Of a stretch of 64,000 nt of DNA, positions 53,201 to 58,611 are shown piece after piece. The notes below the pieces were generated by a model that saw only the letters and a program-made list of their open reading frames with translations, had not been told where the DNA came from and did no database searches. Each line of letters starts with the position of its first letter. Position 1 is the first letter of the stretch. Made by a program: the position numbers and the translations under genes. The DNA is from Siphonodentalium dalli (lineage: Eukaryota > Mollusca > Scaphopoda > Gadilida > Siphonodentaliidae): NCBI GenBank assembly GCA_032622095.1, contig CP136062.1:165640090-165704089 (forward strand), written 5' to 3'.

Positions 53201-56200
53201 ACAATGTACAGGGGGTATCGGGAAAAGATTTCAGACAAGAACGACAGTTACCTAGACTGAAATATACCGGGTATTTAATAATTTTACAACTGAGTGTATA
53301 AATGCAGTTTTGGTGTTAAAATTACATTATCTCTTGGAGGAATGTTTTGTTAGCTGTCGCAAAAATTGCTTTTTGGTCATCTTGAACTTCCACCCACTCG
53401 TCATTCTGTTCAAGTACATATCGTGCTGATACCAATCATGTCTTTACCTACATGTACACTACTTATTGCTGCTTATACATGTACATCTCCAATGCTATAT
53501 TACTTGACGTATTTCCGCCATTTTATGCATATTCTGTACTAAATTATAGGAGGGTTTGTTGGCGTTGGAAAGAGAAGGAAGCGCGCAGCCTCATCCGCCG
53601 CTATCACCGCCTGCAGTAGCATCCCTGACTCAGCTTTCCAAGAGACATGTCAATATGACACCACCGTGACTGGTGACATAGAGGTGAGTAATGCTCAAAC
53701 CAGCATGAAATAGTACACCATCGTGACTGGTGACACACAGGTGAGTAATGCCCAAACCAGCATGAAATAGTATACCACCGTCACTAGTGACACACAGGTG
53801 GGTAATGCTCAAACCAGCATGAAATAGTACACCACCGTGACTGGTGACACAGGTGAGTAATGCTCAAACCAGCATGAAATAGTACACCATCGTGACTGGT
53901 GACACACATGTGGGTAATGCTCAAACCACCATGAAATAGTACACCACTGCGACTGGTAACACACAGGTGGGTAATGCTCAAACCAGCATGAAATAGTACA
54001 CCACCGTGACTGGTGACACAGGTGAGTAATGCTCAAACCAGCATGAAATAGTACACCATCGTGACTGGTGACACACATGTGGGTAATGCTCAAACCACCA
54101 TGAAATAGTACACCACTGCGACTGGCAACACACAGGTGGGTAATGCTCAAACCAGCATGAAATAGTACACCACCGTGACTGATGACACACAGGTGAGTAA
54201 TGCTCAAACCAGCATGAAATAGTACACCACCGTGACTGGCGACACACATGTGGGTAATGCTCAAACCAGCATGAAATGGTACACCACTGCGACTGGCAAC
54301 ACACAGGTGAGTAATGCTCAAACCAACATGAAATAGTACATCACCGTGACTGGTGACACACAGGTGGGTAATGCTCAAACCAGCATGAAATAGTACACCA
54401 CCGTGACTGGTGACACAGAGGTGGGTAATGCTCAAACCAGCATGAAATAGTACACCACCGTGACTGGTGTAACACAGGTGGGTAATGCTCAAACCAGCAT
54501 GAAATAGTACACCACCGTGACTGGTGACACAGAGGTGGGTAATGCTCAAACCAACATGAAATAGTACACCACCGTGACTGGTGACACACAGGTGGGTAAT
54601 GCTCAAACTAGCATGAAATAGTACACCACCGTGACTGGTGACACAGATGTGGGTAATGCTCAAACCAACATGAAATAGTACATCACCGTGACTGGTGACA
54701 CAGATGTGGGTAATGCTCAAACCAACATGAAATAGTACACCACCGTGACTGGTGACACACAGGTGGGTAATGCTCAAACCAACATGAAATAGTACACCAC
54801 CGTGACTGGTGACACACAGGTGGGTAATGCTCAACCCAGCATGAAATAGTACACCACCGTGACTGGTGACACAGAGGTGGGTAATGCTCAAACTAGCATG
54901 AAATAGTACAGCACCGTGACTGGTGACACATAAAGGTACTATGTTTTCTGCAATCGCATTACCGTGTGTGTCCCTTCTCCACAATATGTTACATATATCT
55001 GCTGAACACACACAACATTGAGTCAATGGTCAACGCTGAAATAACAGCTTTAAATGCTGATCACGTGATATTTTGCATAAGTACATGGGTGCTATAATAG
55101 GCAAGATATTTTCAAACAACAAGATATTGAAAACTAATATTGCAAATTGGCGACTGAAGTCTTTAAACAAAATTGTATACTAAGACACCGGTTTGGTAGC
55201 AGCACGAAACTTAGTCATATAAATTGTACGATGTACAGTCTATTTGATCTGGTGAGACGGATTGATGATCGTTTGAAGAGTTTGGGATTCCTTTGCAGTA
55301 TAATAAGCATTGCAACATACGTGTATGGTTTATAATCTCGGACAGTGTTGAAAATTCCGGAAATGTAACTGCTATTTATACCACAAGGATATGCATTTCA
55401 GTTGTTCCGTGAAATTCAATAACTAATCATCATGCCGAATGAAACTACCACTCACTGTGTGGCGAAACATGACTTCGTGTGTTGCATGCCCGAAATTATT
55501 ATTTTTGGGCCCGACTGTAAACGGAAAATCCGAACATTTAAAGACATAAATCATTGGGTTTGACTTTCGATGTAGTGAACGATAAATCCTCCGGATGGAT
55601 CTGTTTTAATGATATGTGCACCTTTAAAGATAATTAACAACATAATTGTATATTACCAATACATATTGTCCCTATTATGTGGTTATCTAATATATATTTT
55701 GGGACTTCTGTCTGTCTGTTTGTTTGTTAGCAATGGCCGGGAAAACTGCCGGACGGATTTCTACGAAATTTGATACCTAGGGGTACTTTTGTCCGGGGAA
55801 TGTTTGGACGGTCAAATTGTAACCCGACCTGACCTTGACCTTCAAAGTGGTAAATTCAAGGTCAAATCGCGACTTTCGACGGACGGATTTAGACGAAATT
55901 TGATACCTAGTGGTACTTTTGTCCGGGTAGTGTTTTGGACGGGTCAAATCGTGACCCCGACCTGACATTGACCTTCAAAGTGGTCAATTCAAGGTAAAAT
56001 CGCGCCTTTCGACGGATTTTGATGTTAGATCCACGGAGGTTTTCAAAACCAGCTATTTGAAAATTGGTATCTGAAGTCCGGATGAAAGCAGGGGGAAAAC
56101 AGCCCGGACGAAGTCGGGTCACCCTGCTAGTACAATATATATTGCTTTCGTCGAGGCATGGCTTATTAGGGTTGTGGCCATTTTAACAGCCATTTAATGG

Positions 56201-58588
56201 CCGCGATTGTATTGCTCTGACCATGTCACAATATTCGCTCTCGTACTCTAACTGGTATAACTGCATAATTCATATGACTAGATGAGACAAACTATAAGAG
56301 CAAAATGTGACCGGGTCGTTGAGAAACAGTTTAGGGGTTTGGTTGTGTTTTTATAAGTTTTGACCACTTACGATATGCGTAGTCACTATTAGAACGAATG
56401 AGTGATGTCTGTGTCGTTTTTAAAATAGAATGCTGGCGTCTATGTTTTGAGAAGTCCGAACAATCCGACATCGAATACGACAGTTTGCCTTTTAAAATCG
56501 TCATTGTTTTGGCTCAGTATATATGTTACTTTATATATCCATATCTGCGAAATTTATTCTAAGTTTCCCTTTGAATTTGTGTATCTGGTTGGAGAATTTT
56601 GTAAATTGAAAAATATCGAGTGCCCTTTAAATATTTTTAGGCTGAAACATTGTCACATCATCCCATTATTTCCATGATAATTGAAAAGAAACAAGTTTGT
56701 TTTCTTATATGGAAAAAATGGTCTAACTCAGAAAGCTCAACTCTGATTTTAAGAGACTATTCTTGACGATATTCTACGATATTATGGCCTAAATAATGTT
56801 TTTAAAAAACCCAGCTTTCCCCGACTTATTTCCTTTTCCCCTTTCACGTCTAATGTTCTTGGACTATAAATGGACATCACTAAGCTTGACTGTCGACACA
56901 CATTTGGTCAATGTCACCGTTACCAGAAACTCACATGCGGACAACGCCCCAACATTCACTGAGATCTTATCAAAACAGAATACTTCCGAATATTCTAGTC
57001 CAGGAGATATTGGTCAACCTCTGCACCCCCCCCCCCAGGACTCAACTTCACCCCACTAATTTTCTTTCTTAATGTCTCCTCTAATTTTTTCGGTTGTTAG
57101 CAAGAACAAAAAGTGGCCACAGAGACTCCAGACAAGATGGCGTCCATCGTGGCGGCCAATTTTTTTTATATGCACCAGGTCTCTTTGATCGCCGTTATAG
57201 TAAAGATGATATCACATGCGGTCTTGTTTTCCGCTCGATTCGTTATGCTAATATACAACCCTTACAAATTAGCCAAAAATTCGACACCAGAAACCAATAT
57301 GGCGGCCAAGATGGCCGCCGAAATGTGAAAATATGCTATTTTTCTGACGTTTCACCACCTTTCGTTTGTCTCTGTGGGAAAATATTGGCATCTTGGCGTG
57401 ATTTTATAAATTTATTGTATCGAACAGTCATTTGCGAACACATTGGGACCATAATATACACTCATTGTGGGATATTTTTGTCCGATATCACGTTTTCACA
57501 AATGCCGGTATAATAGGTCAAAGCCGAATCTAAGTTAATAACGCGATGTAATGTTTCGAATCAATGAATGTTATTGCTATCATAACAACACCATGCATAT
57601 ATATGTGCAAGAGATACTCGATCTAGGATTTCTCTTACACCTGAGTTGAGGAATGTTCACCCAAATCCAAGTTGGCGGCCAAAATGGCCACTAGAAATAG
57701 AAAAATCGCCGATACTTTGTCGGTGTGAGCGACCTAGATTTATCAGACAAAGAAAAGGAAGCTGGTCCAGATAATTATGGACGTGACGTGGCAAATCAGA
57801 ATCTGTTATCAGGTAATTGTTCTGATATGACTATTCGGCGCACCTACGTTTACGGCCATTATCGGCGCTAAGTGCCACATCGCGATATTAATTGTGGGTT
57901 TTCATCTTTCCAGAAGGATACGAGCTATGTTATGCGTTGTTTTGATACGTTTAAGTTGAACTAGTAGATAGTGTATGTACAGTTTCGTCCATACATACCG
58001 ATATTATGACAAAAAGTTGAAATTTAGCCGCCAATTTAGCCGCGATCTTGACTATGAGTATCAATTGCCAAACCCTAATGAATACTTCATATAAATATTC
58101 CATATCAACATGTAATGGTGGGTAGAAATCGCGAAACAATAACCCCCATCGTAAGGAAGTAAAGGAATGTAGGCGTGTTTTCAAATTTCGGTCGCCATTT
58201 TGGCCGCCATCTTCTATTTGGGGGTGCAGAGGTCGACCAATATTTCCTGGACTAATAGCAGTGTTCAATCAGGGCAAATGTGAACGCTATGGCCATATCT
58301 TTCGCGATATGACCGCGGAGTCATGATAATATGTCCAAAGCGCGCAAAGTGTGCAATATTTCTTGTCAATGATTTATAATTTCAATTTGTATATTCCAGT
58401 TCGCTACCATGGCAGCGGAAGCCCTTGCTGACGTGAATAGTGTTCAAACTCTGGATTCTGAGATGATTCTGAACGCTGCTGTACCAGCGGATAGTGGAGC
58501 TGTACCAGCGGATAGTGGAGCTGTTCCGGGATGTTCTCTCCTTGTCATATCTATCCTGGCGTTGGTTGGATATACTCATATTATATAG
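16532..58588 (+). CDS. RGM/hemojuvelin-family GPI-anchored protein, 10 coding exons, 485 aa (spliced)
   Basis: Exons: 16532-16583, 29707-29890, 34078-34223, 37457-37586, 44951-45062, 48441-48638, 50971-51085, 52988-53185, 53550-53683, 58400-58588. Total 1458 nt with every phase joining correctly. Residues 1-22 form the signal peptide. C25-C123 and C135-C206 are two six-cysteine modules. GDPH (222-225) opens an RGM-type partial vWD domain (216-378). RRKR (387-390) suits furin. C400-V435 matches the family C-terminal block ('C..C.fD...TGDv.Fa..A..AleDV'), and 466-485 is a GPI-type tail. Known RGMs (~430-450 aa) are BMP co-receptors and neogenin ligands at the cell surface; the same role is inferred. 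The N-terminal modules differ from the usual RGM domain, so binding partners may differ. NVT (161) and NSS (264) are glycosylation sites. Alternative: a vWD protein outside the RGM family, judged unlikely. Confidence 0.85.
16584..17860 (+). other. Start of RGM-like intron 1, poly-G tract
   Basis: An 18-19 base G run near 16862 sits in a stretch resembling the C-rich dispersed repeat family. Otherwise AT-rich and featureless. Confidence 0.4.
17862..19520 (+). repeat. Head-to-tail repeat elements beginning AGAAGGTGACCCGACTTCGT
   Basis: The start motif occurs at 17864 and 18778. The body (18285-18775 and 19025-19517: GTTAACGTGATCTAACTTTA, GGATACATACATATTATATA, TTGACCTC-CACGTGAAAAG) is duplicated with a ~740-bp period. 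Each unit ends in ACAAACAAACA-type simple sequence, then AGATCTT-CAAAATATATAATAGA. That tail runs directly into the next start motif at 18778. Family not named; a relative in inverse orientation is at 55.69-56.13 kb. Confidence 0.65.
20197..20647. mobile_element. ~450-bp foldback element in intron 1
   Basis: The left half (GTACACTCTTATAATTATTA, GAATATGTGAGTGTAT, AGCAGCTTTAAACTTTG) is matched in inverse order by the right half (CAAAGTTTTAAAGCAGCTG, ATATACTCACATATTCA, CTAAGAGTGTAG). Noncoding, MITE-like. Confidence 0.65.
21191..23632. mobile_element. ~2.4-kb interval bounded by inverted GGGCCCTGTTTCATGAAAGC ends
   Basis: The left end GGCCCTGTTTCATGAAAGC and right end GCTTCATGAAACAGGCCC are inverse complements, and nearby CTTAAG/TCATAAG words continue the inverted match on both sides (21191-21370, 23490-23632). 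The interior carries dispersed-repeat pieces and poly-C (21714-21728) and no recognised transposase. It may be one element with insertions. Confidence 0.5.
23860..24290 (-). other. Probable LINE 3' end and flanking AT-rich DNA
   Basis: The sequence just beyond the LINE stop (24294-24180) is AT-rich and may be its 3' untranslated tail. No poly-A tail or target duplication could be fixed. Confidence 0.35.
24295..26830 (-). pseudogene. 5'-truncated LINE, near-complete reverse transcriptase with two frameshifts
   Basis: Three overlapping frames make one ORF read from 26819 to 24295. The N-part has 'NNRTKSSVPPIDI' and HSLKNNKACGQDMVLNEYLK. Then come ENQAGFRKGYSTVDNIF, FIDFEKAFDRVW (RT motif A), SGVRQG, LYADDTVLM (catalytic YADD), VLPILLYGCEVWG, and the tail CPLCNTSMIADEFHCLLEC (a C-x2-C...H-x4-C knuckle). 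Breaks: an extra base near 26090 in a GGGGGCC context and a C run of six instead of five at 25628-25633. Endonuclease and ORF1 are missing, so the copy is dead on arrival. Type resembles jockey/CR1-like LINEs. Confidence 0.85.
27280..28280. repeat. Dispersed repeats, GGAAATTTTCCAAC-rich and TTAGACCACTAG-rich
   Basis: Several copies of CATCAGTTGGAAATTTTCCA-like text, then at 27885-28275 the same sequence as 3560-3918, here with an internal duplication of CTGGAGTTAGACCACTAG. Also related to 40500-40870. Noncoding. Confidence 0.6.
28565..28713. mobile_element. 149-bp foldback element
   Basis: GAAATAACTCTTGTTTCGAT and ATCGAAACAAGAGTTATTTC are exact inverse arms and continue over AAGGTTATG-AGTTATAACCG. 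No coding content. Confidence 0.7.
29707..29890 (+). CDS. RGM-like exon 2: first half of six-Cys module 1
   Basis: Acceptor TTGCAG|ATTATAC, donor CAG|GTCCGT; enters in phase 1, leaves in phase 2. Cysteines at 25, 36 and 77 (C-x10-C-x40-C), with an Asn run (NNNNN, 53-57) between predicted helices. The C-x10-C spacing is repeated exactly in exon 4. Confidence 0.8.
29914..30057. mobile_element. Foldback element 24 bp after exon 2
   Basis: TACAACGAGTCCCCAGTTTATA / TATAAAGTGGGGACGAGTTGTA and CCAGTAAATTAGGT / ACCTGATTTACTGG form the arms. The loop is ACCGAGCCCTTGGCTAGGTT. It is close enough to the donor to fold near it in the transcript. Confidence 0.65.
30060..31110. other. Intron 2, AT-rich; GCGAAATA words at 30190-30300
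   Basis: Irregular repeats of 'gaaataNcgaaat' and, at 30980-31050, a solo arm (GAAGACCCCTGTCCGGAAAC) of the element at 42.2 kb. No gene seen. Confidence 0.4.
31116..32000. repeat. 230-bp direct repeat flanking a foldback
   Basis: 31116-31345 and 31770-32000 are nearly identical (TTTATCATATGACTCAATCA to AATTATAATCTTGA). Between them 31610-31770 is a palindrome (TTTCTCTCATATGATATTTATGAAACTCGT and its complement in two parts) with loop CTCGCCGGAGGCTCGAG. Looks like nested or tandem copies of one element. Confidence 0.6.
32005..34075. other. Rest of intron 2, nothing recognised
   Basis: AT-rich with only short frames. No exon with both splice sites and matching phase was found. Confidence 0.4.
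34078..34223 (+). CDS. RGM-like exon 3: second half of six-Cys module 1
   Basis: Acceptor TTCACAG|TGACAAT, donor CAAG|GTACGT; phase 2 in, phase 1 out. Cysteines at 89, 97 and 123 (C-x7-C-x25-C). Reads ALDCMASFFDKCPDL and DAIRHACNHRQ. Corresponds to exon 5 in module 2. Confidence 0.8.
34390..35275. repeat. (TCA)n trinucleotide array, about 0.9 kb
   Basis: Almost continuous TCA/ATC with interruptions such as TTATC, CACC and CAGC. It lies 170 bp after exon 3. It yields artificial Met/Ile/His/Asp-rich frames on both strands, which are not genes. Confidence 0.9.
35500..35802. mobile_element. 303-bp MITE with TTAA ends (piggyBac-like)
   Basis: TTAAAGGTACTCAATCCGAT and its complement ATCGGATTGAGTACCTTTAA bound the element, giving TTAA at both junctions as in piggyBac insertions. 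Inverted ends continue over CAGACGCTCCTAAAT. Inside, 35547-35613 is a second hairpin (AAGATGGATAACTCTAAAAT). Noncoding. Confidence 0.7.
35930..36020. repeat. Five short tandem copies of CTCCCTGGGAGAAAAGTTA
   Basis: About 19-20 bp each; the CTCCCNGGGAG core is self-complementary. Confidence 0.65.
36020..37300. other. Middle of intron 3
   Basis: An 84-codon frame at 36187-36441 has no recognised domain and no splice partner. ACTTTACGG/CCGTAAA words at 36545-36620 form a weak palindrome. No gene is called. Confidence 0.4.
37310..37478 (+). repeat. 32-bp tandem repeat spanning the exon 4 acceptor, 5 units
   Basis: Units of CTTGTATTTTTCAGTAATAA plus AGGACAATGCTG. Acceptor AGs fall at 37327, 37359, 37392, 37424 and 37456, the last being the true one. 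Each unit copies the polypyrimidine tract, the AG and about 17 bases of exon. Upstream units would hit a stop in the exon 4 frame, so only the last works. Confidence 0.8.
37457..37586 (+). CDS. RGM-like exon 4: first half of six-Cys module 2
   Basis: Acceptor TATTTCAG|TAATAAC lies in the last unit of a 32-bp tandem repeat. Reads VACYTTKGPAIAAC with the same C-x10-C as exon 2, then WIMC. Phase 1 in, phase 2 out. The preferred donor is CAG|GCAAGA at 37587, a GC-AG intron, because it keeps the third cysteine (C170). A GTGCAG donor at 37581 gives the same phase but loses that cysteine. Length 130 nt. Confidence 0.7.
37735..38213. repeat. 92-bp tandem repeat, about 5 units
   Basis: The unit starts GGTCAATGGCAGTTTGTTTA and ends GAGTAATTAAAAAACAAAG, with ACATGTACATGTAC palindromes inside. 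Located in intron 4, 150 bp after exon 4. Confidence 0.8.
38783..40484. repeat. 32-bp satellite-like array, about 50 units
   Basis: Unit AATCAATTATATAGTACCGT plus ATACTAGCGGGG. A one-base longer form (ATAACTAGC) and a 24-bp form lacking ACCGTATAC occur in patterned order. The short form is confined to the 3' third (from ~39925), often alternating with full units. Intron 4. Confidence 0.9.
40490..40870. repeat. Dispersed repeat, same family as 27.3-28.3 kb
   Basis: CATCAGTTGGAAATTTTCCA, CCAGTAAAAAAACTGCTAAT and GACCGCTAGATGTTAGG recur as in the copy at 27.5-28.1 kb. Confidence 0.55.
40870..43460. other. Rest of intron 4 between repeats
   Basis: Apart from the foldback at 42.2-42.6 kb, AT-rich DNA with only short frames; nothing else recognised. 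Confidence 0.4.
42198..42600. mobile_element. ~400-bp foldback element
   Basis: GAAGACCCCTGTCCGGAAAG, CTTCTATCAATTAATATT and TTCGAATATTTT at the left are matched inversely by 42528-42590. A solo arm is at 30980-31050. Intron 4. Confidence 0.6.
43463..44848. repeat. 59-bp minisatellite, about 23 units, ending ~100 bp before exon 5
   Basis: Unit GGCAATGCCAGGTATACACA plus CATGTATTATGTGGAGGGTC plus the 19 bases to CCGGTT. Variants group by position (Cgt-TTAGCA at both ends, cGG-TTGGTA in the middle), suggesting stepwise spread. The 59-base period lets all three plus frames stay open for ~150 codons; these are not genes. Confidence 0.88.
44951..45062 (+). CDS. RGM-like exon 5: second half of six-Cys module 2
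   Basis: Acceptor ATTTCAG|ATTATAC, donor GCG|GTAAGC; phase 2 in, phase 0 out. Reads SNCYDEMASCSQEL and MAPKHCQA; cysteines 179, 186 and 206 (C-x6-C-x19-C) parallel exon 3. The last 12 exon bases and the donor are repeated downstream. Confidence 0.8.
45050..45290 (+). repeat. Tandem copies of the exon 5 end and splice donor (67-76 bp)
   Basis: CACTGCCAAGCG|GTAAGCATAG, the true exon 5 boundary at 45062, recurs at 45129 and 45196, and in altered form (GCGGTATAAACATG) at 45270. Units also share GGCGTATCCCACACTCAACA. Remnants (CTGCCAAGCGGTATA, ATTGCCAAGC, ATTACCAAGCGGCGAG) continue to 45905 beyond an inserted MITE. Confidence 0.8.
45307..45743. mobile_element. 437-bp TIR element inserted in the exon 5 donor repeats, TATA target site
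   Basis: GGTTACAAACAAC and GTTGATTGCAACC are imperfect inverse ends, flanked by TATA on both sides (45303-45306, 45744-45747). Removing it restores a normal repeat unit (GTATGTATA-CGGCGTATCCCACAC). Two overlapping minus frames (62 and 87 codons) inside show no known domain. Confidence 0.6.
45910..47040. other. Intron 5, nothing recognised
   Basis: Only short frames; a short run of CCGTNCGTCCGT at 46765-46800. Confidence 0.4.
47041..47434. mobile_element. Hairpin-arm MITE with intact outer ends (copy 3)
   Basis: Outer ends ATATGTGACCCGCCATATCA / the complement of TGCTATGGCGGATCACATAT, followed by AATCCAGTCGTAAGTCGGGA on both sides. The left hairpin arm (47095-47165) is present; the right one has been lost. 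The interior matches copy 2 (CAGAGCCCCAGACAAACATG). Confidence 0.7.
47823..47866 (+). repeat. Diverged copy of the exon 6 acceptor edge
   Basis: TTCATAATTATAACACTGTG and GAGCGACTTACAGTTGGCG match the exon 6 start (TTCAGAATTATAAATCGGTG, GAGCGGTGTACTGTTGGCG) at roughly three bases in four. The AG of the acceptor is changed to AT, so it should not splice. Confidence 0.55.
47873..48420. mobile_element. ~550-bp foldback between the two exon 6 edges
   Basis: ATGTAGATCATGCCATGAAT, CTACTTTGGCTAACGCCCG and GATCATATTCC at the left return inversely at 48355-48420, ending 20 bp before exon 6. A second inner pair is GAACTTTTTGAAGTTTTGAC / GTTCCCTGTCAGAAC-type sequence. Confidence 0.65.
48441..48638 (+). 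CDS. RGM-like exon 6: GDPH cleavage motif and start of vWD domain
   Basis: Acceptor ATTTCAG|AATTAT, donor GAA|GTGAGT, both phase 0. Reads RCTVGVYGDPHLRLCG and QTCAAAG, matching the 'C..fGDPHlRtf...fqTC...G' start of the RGM vWD domain. In RGMs the Asp-Pro bond of GDPH breaks by self-cleavage and the halves stay disulfide-linked; here it is D223-P224. Contains the N264-S-S glycosylation site. Confidence 0.88.
48640..50970. other. Intron 6, with small foldbacks
   Basis: 48796-48905 (GGGATATAAGTTTTTATGAAAC and inverse) and 49330-49395 (GTGGTTTTAACCAC around CGAGCCTTTTTGGCGAG) are palindromes. 49805-49860 has three copies of TACCCACAGTAGG. No additional exon with suitable phase was seen. Confidence 0.5.
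50971..51085 (+). CDS. RGM-like exon 7: vWD domain
   Basis: Acceptor ATGCAG|GTTCGG, donor CTG|GTAAGT; phase 0 in, phase 1 out. Reads VRMTFFSWDGKGTTVGTYSA and GQLPTTFQSGT, aligning with the 'kltIiFk...C.dqkVYqA..ddLPaaFvdGt' stretch of RGMs. Confidence 0.85.
51560..51870. repeat. 13-bp minisatellite, about 23 units
   Basis: Unit GTTGATGGAGGGT with GGGC, GAGC and TTCATGG variants. Intron 7. Its antisense frame repeats a Ser-Ile-Asn-Leu-His-Gln-Pro-rich peptide, which is artificial. Confidence 0.85.
52236..52355. mobile_element. Foldback element in intron 7
   Basis: CGAAATGTATTAACC / GGTTAATATATTTCG and ACTAAATTCTCG / CGAATTTAGT pair, around the loop CGCTAAAGCTATGCTCGAG. Confidence 0.55.
52988..53185 (+). 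CDS. RGM-like exon 8: vWD domain, beta strands
   Basis: Acceptor TGTATAG|GCAACA, donor AGAG|GTCAGT, phase 1 both sides. Reads RAVKIKYAATGMVMFLRISG then NYFFTLRMAE and GCPPSE, parallel to '.veI.akyigTtvvvRqvGrYLtfaiRmPee' and 'GCP' of RGMs. Confidence 0.88.
53550..53683 (+). CDS. RGM-like exon 9: furin site and conserved C-terminal block
   Basis: Acceptor AATTATAG|GAGGG, donor GAG|GTGAGT; phase 1 in, phase 0 out. Reads GVGKRRKRAASS (furin-type site after R390) and FQETCQYDTTVTGDIE, which matches 'yyqsCvFDllTTGDvn' of RGMs. Its last ~27 bases and its donor are repeated about 22 times in the next intron. Confidence 0.88.
53684..54930 (+). repeat. 57-bp minisatellite made of the exon 9 end and its splice donor, about 22 units
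   Basis: Each unit is GTGAGTAATGCTCAAACCAG plus CATGAAATAGTACACCACCG plus TGACTGGTGACACACAG. The last part copies the final ~27 bases of exon 9 (ACACCACCGTGACTGGTGAC), and the first bases copy its donor. Roughly a quarter of units keep GTGAGT; the others have GTGGGT. Every unit has an in-frame TAG after nine codons. The 57-base period leaves a 405-codon antisense frame open. Confidence 0.9.
54935..55690. other. Intron 9, nothing recognised
   Basis: No repeat or exon identified. Confidence 0.4.
55690..56131 (-). repeat. Element of the GACCCGACTTCGTCCGGGCT family, inverse orientation
   Basis: It ends in AGCCCGGACGAAGTCGGGTC, and the other end has TCTGTCTGTTTGTTTGTTAG. The inside repeats GGTCAAATCG-GACC-TGACCTTGACCTTCAAAGTGG twice. 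Relative of 17.86-19.52 kb. Confidence 0.6.
56950..58300. mobile_element. ~1.35-kb interval with inverted ends and repeated GGCGGCCAA motifs
   Basis: CTAGTCCAGGAGATATTGGTCAACCTCTGC and its diverged inverse GCAGAGGTCGACCAATATTTCCTGGACTA lie at 56995-57025 and 58226-58255. AAGATGGCGKCC-type sequence is at 57135, 57300 and 57310, and its inverse (GGCCGCCATCTT) at 58202. No transposase frame was recognised. Confidence 0.5.
58400..58588 (+). CDS. RGM-like exon 10: C-terminal helix and GPI-anchor signal
   Basis: Acceptor ATTCCAG|TTCGCT, phase 0. Reads FATMAAEALADVNSVQTLDS, the expected continuation of the RGM C-terminal block, then a 21-bp duplication (VPADSGA twice) and PGCSLLVISILALVGYTHII before TAG. 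The short hydrophobic end without a basic tail fits GPI attachment, probably at one of the Ser/Gly residues just before it. Confidence 0.85.
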   Translation, partial: FATMAAEALADVNSVQTLDSEMILNAAVPADSGAVPADSGAVPGCSLLVISILALVGYTHII

Positions 58589-58611
58589 AGGATAATCACT
58601 TCTTTGTACTG

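Noticed and set aside
53809-55026. 405-codon minus-strand frame with a 19-residue repeat
   Set aside because: It is the antisense reading of the 57-bp minisatellite; 57 is divisible by three, so the frame stays open automatically. No promoter, signal or domain outside the repeat.
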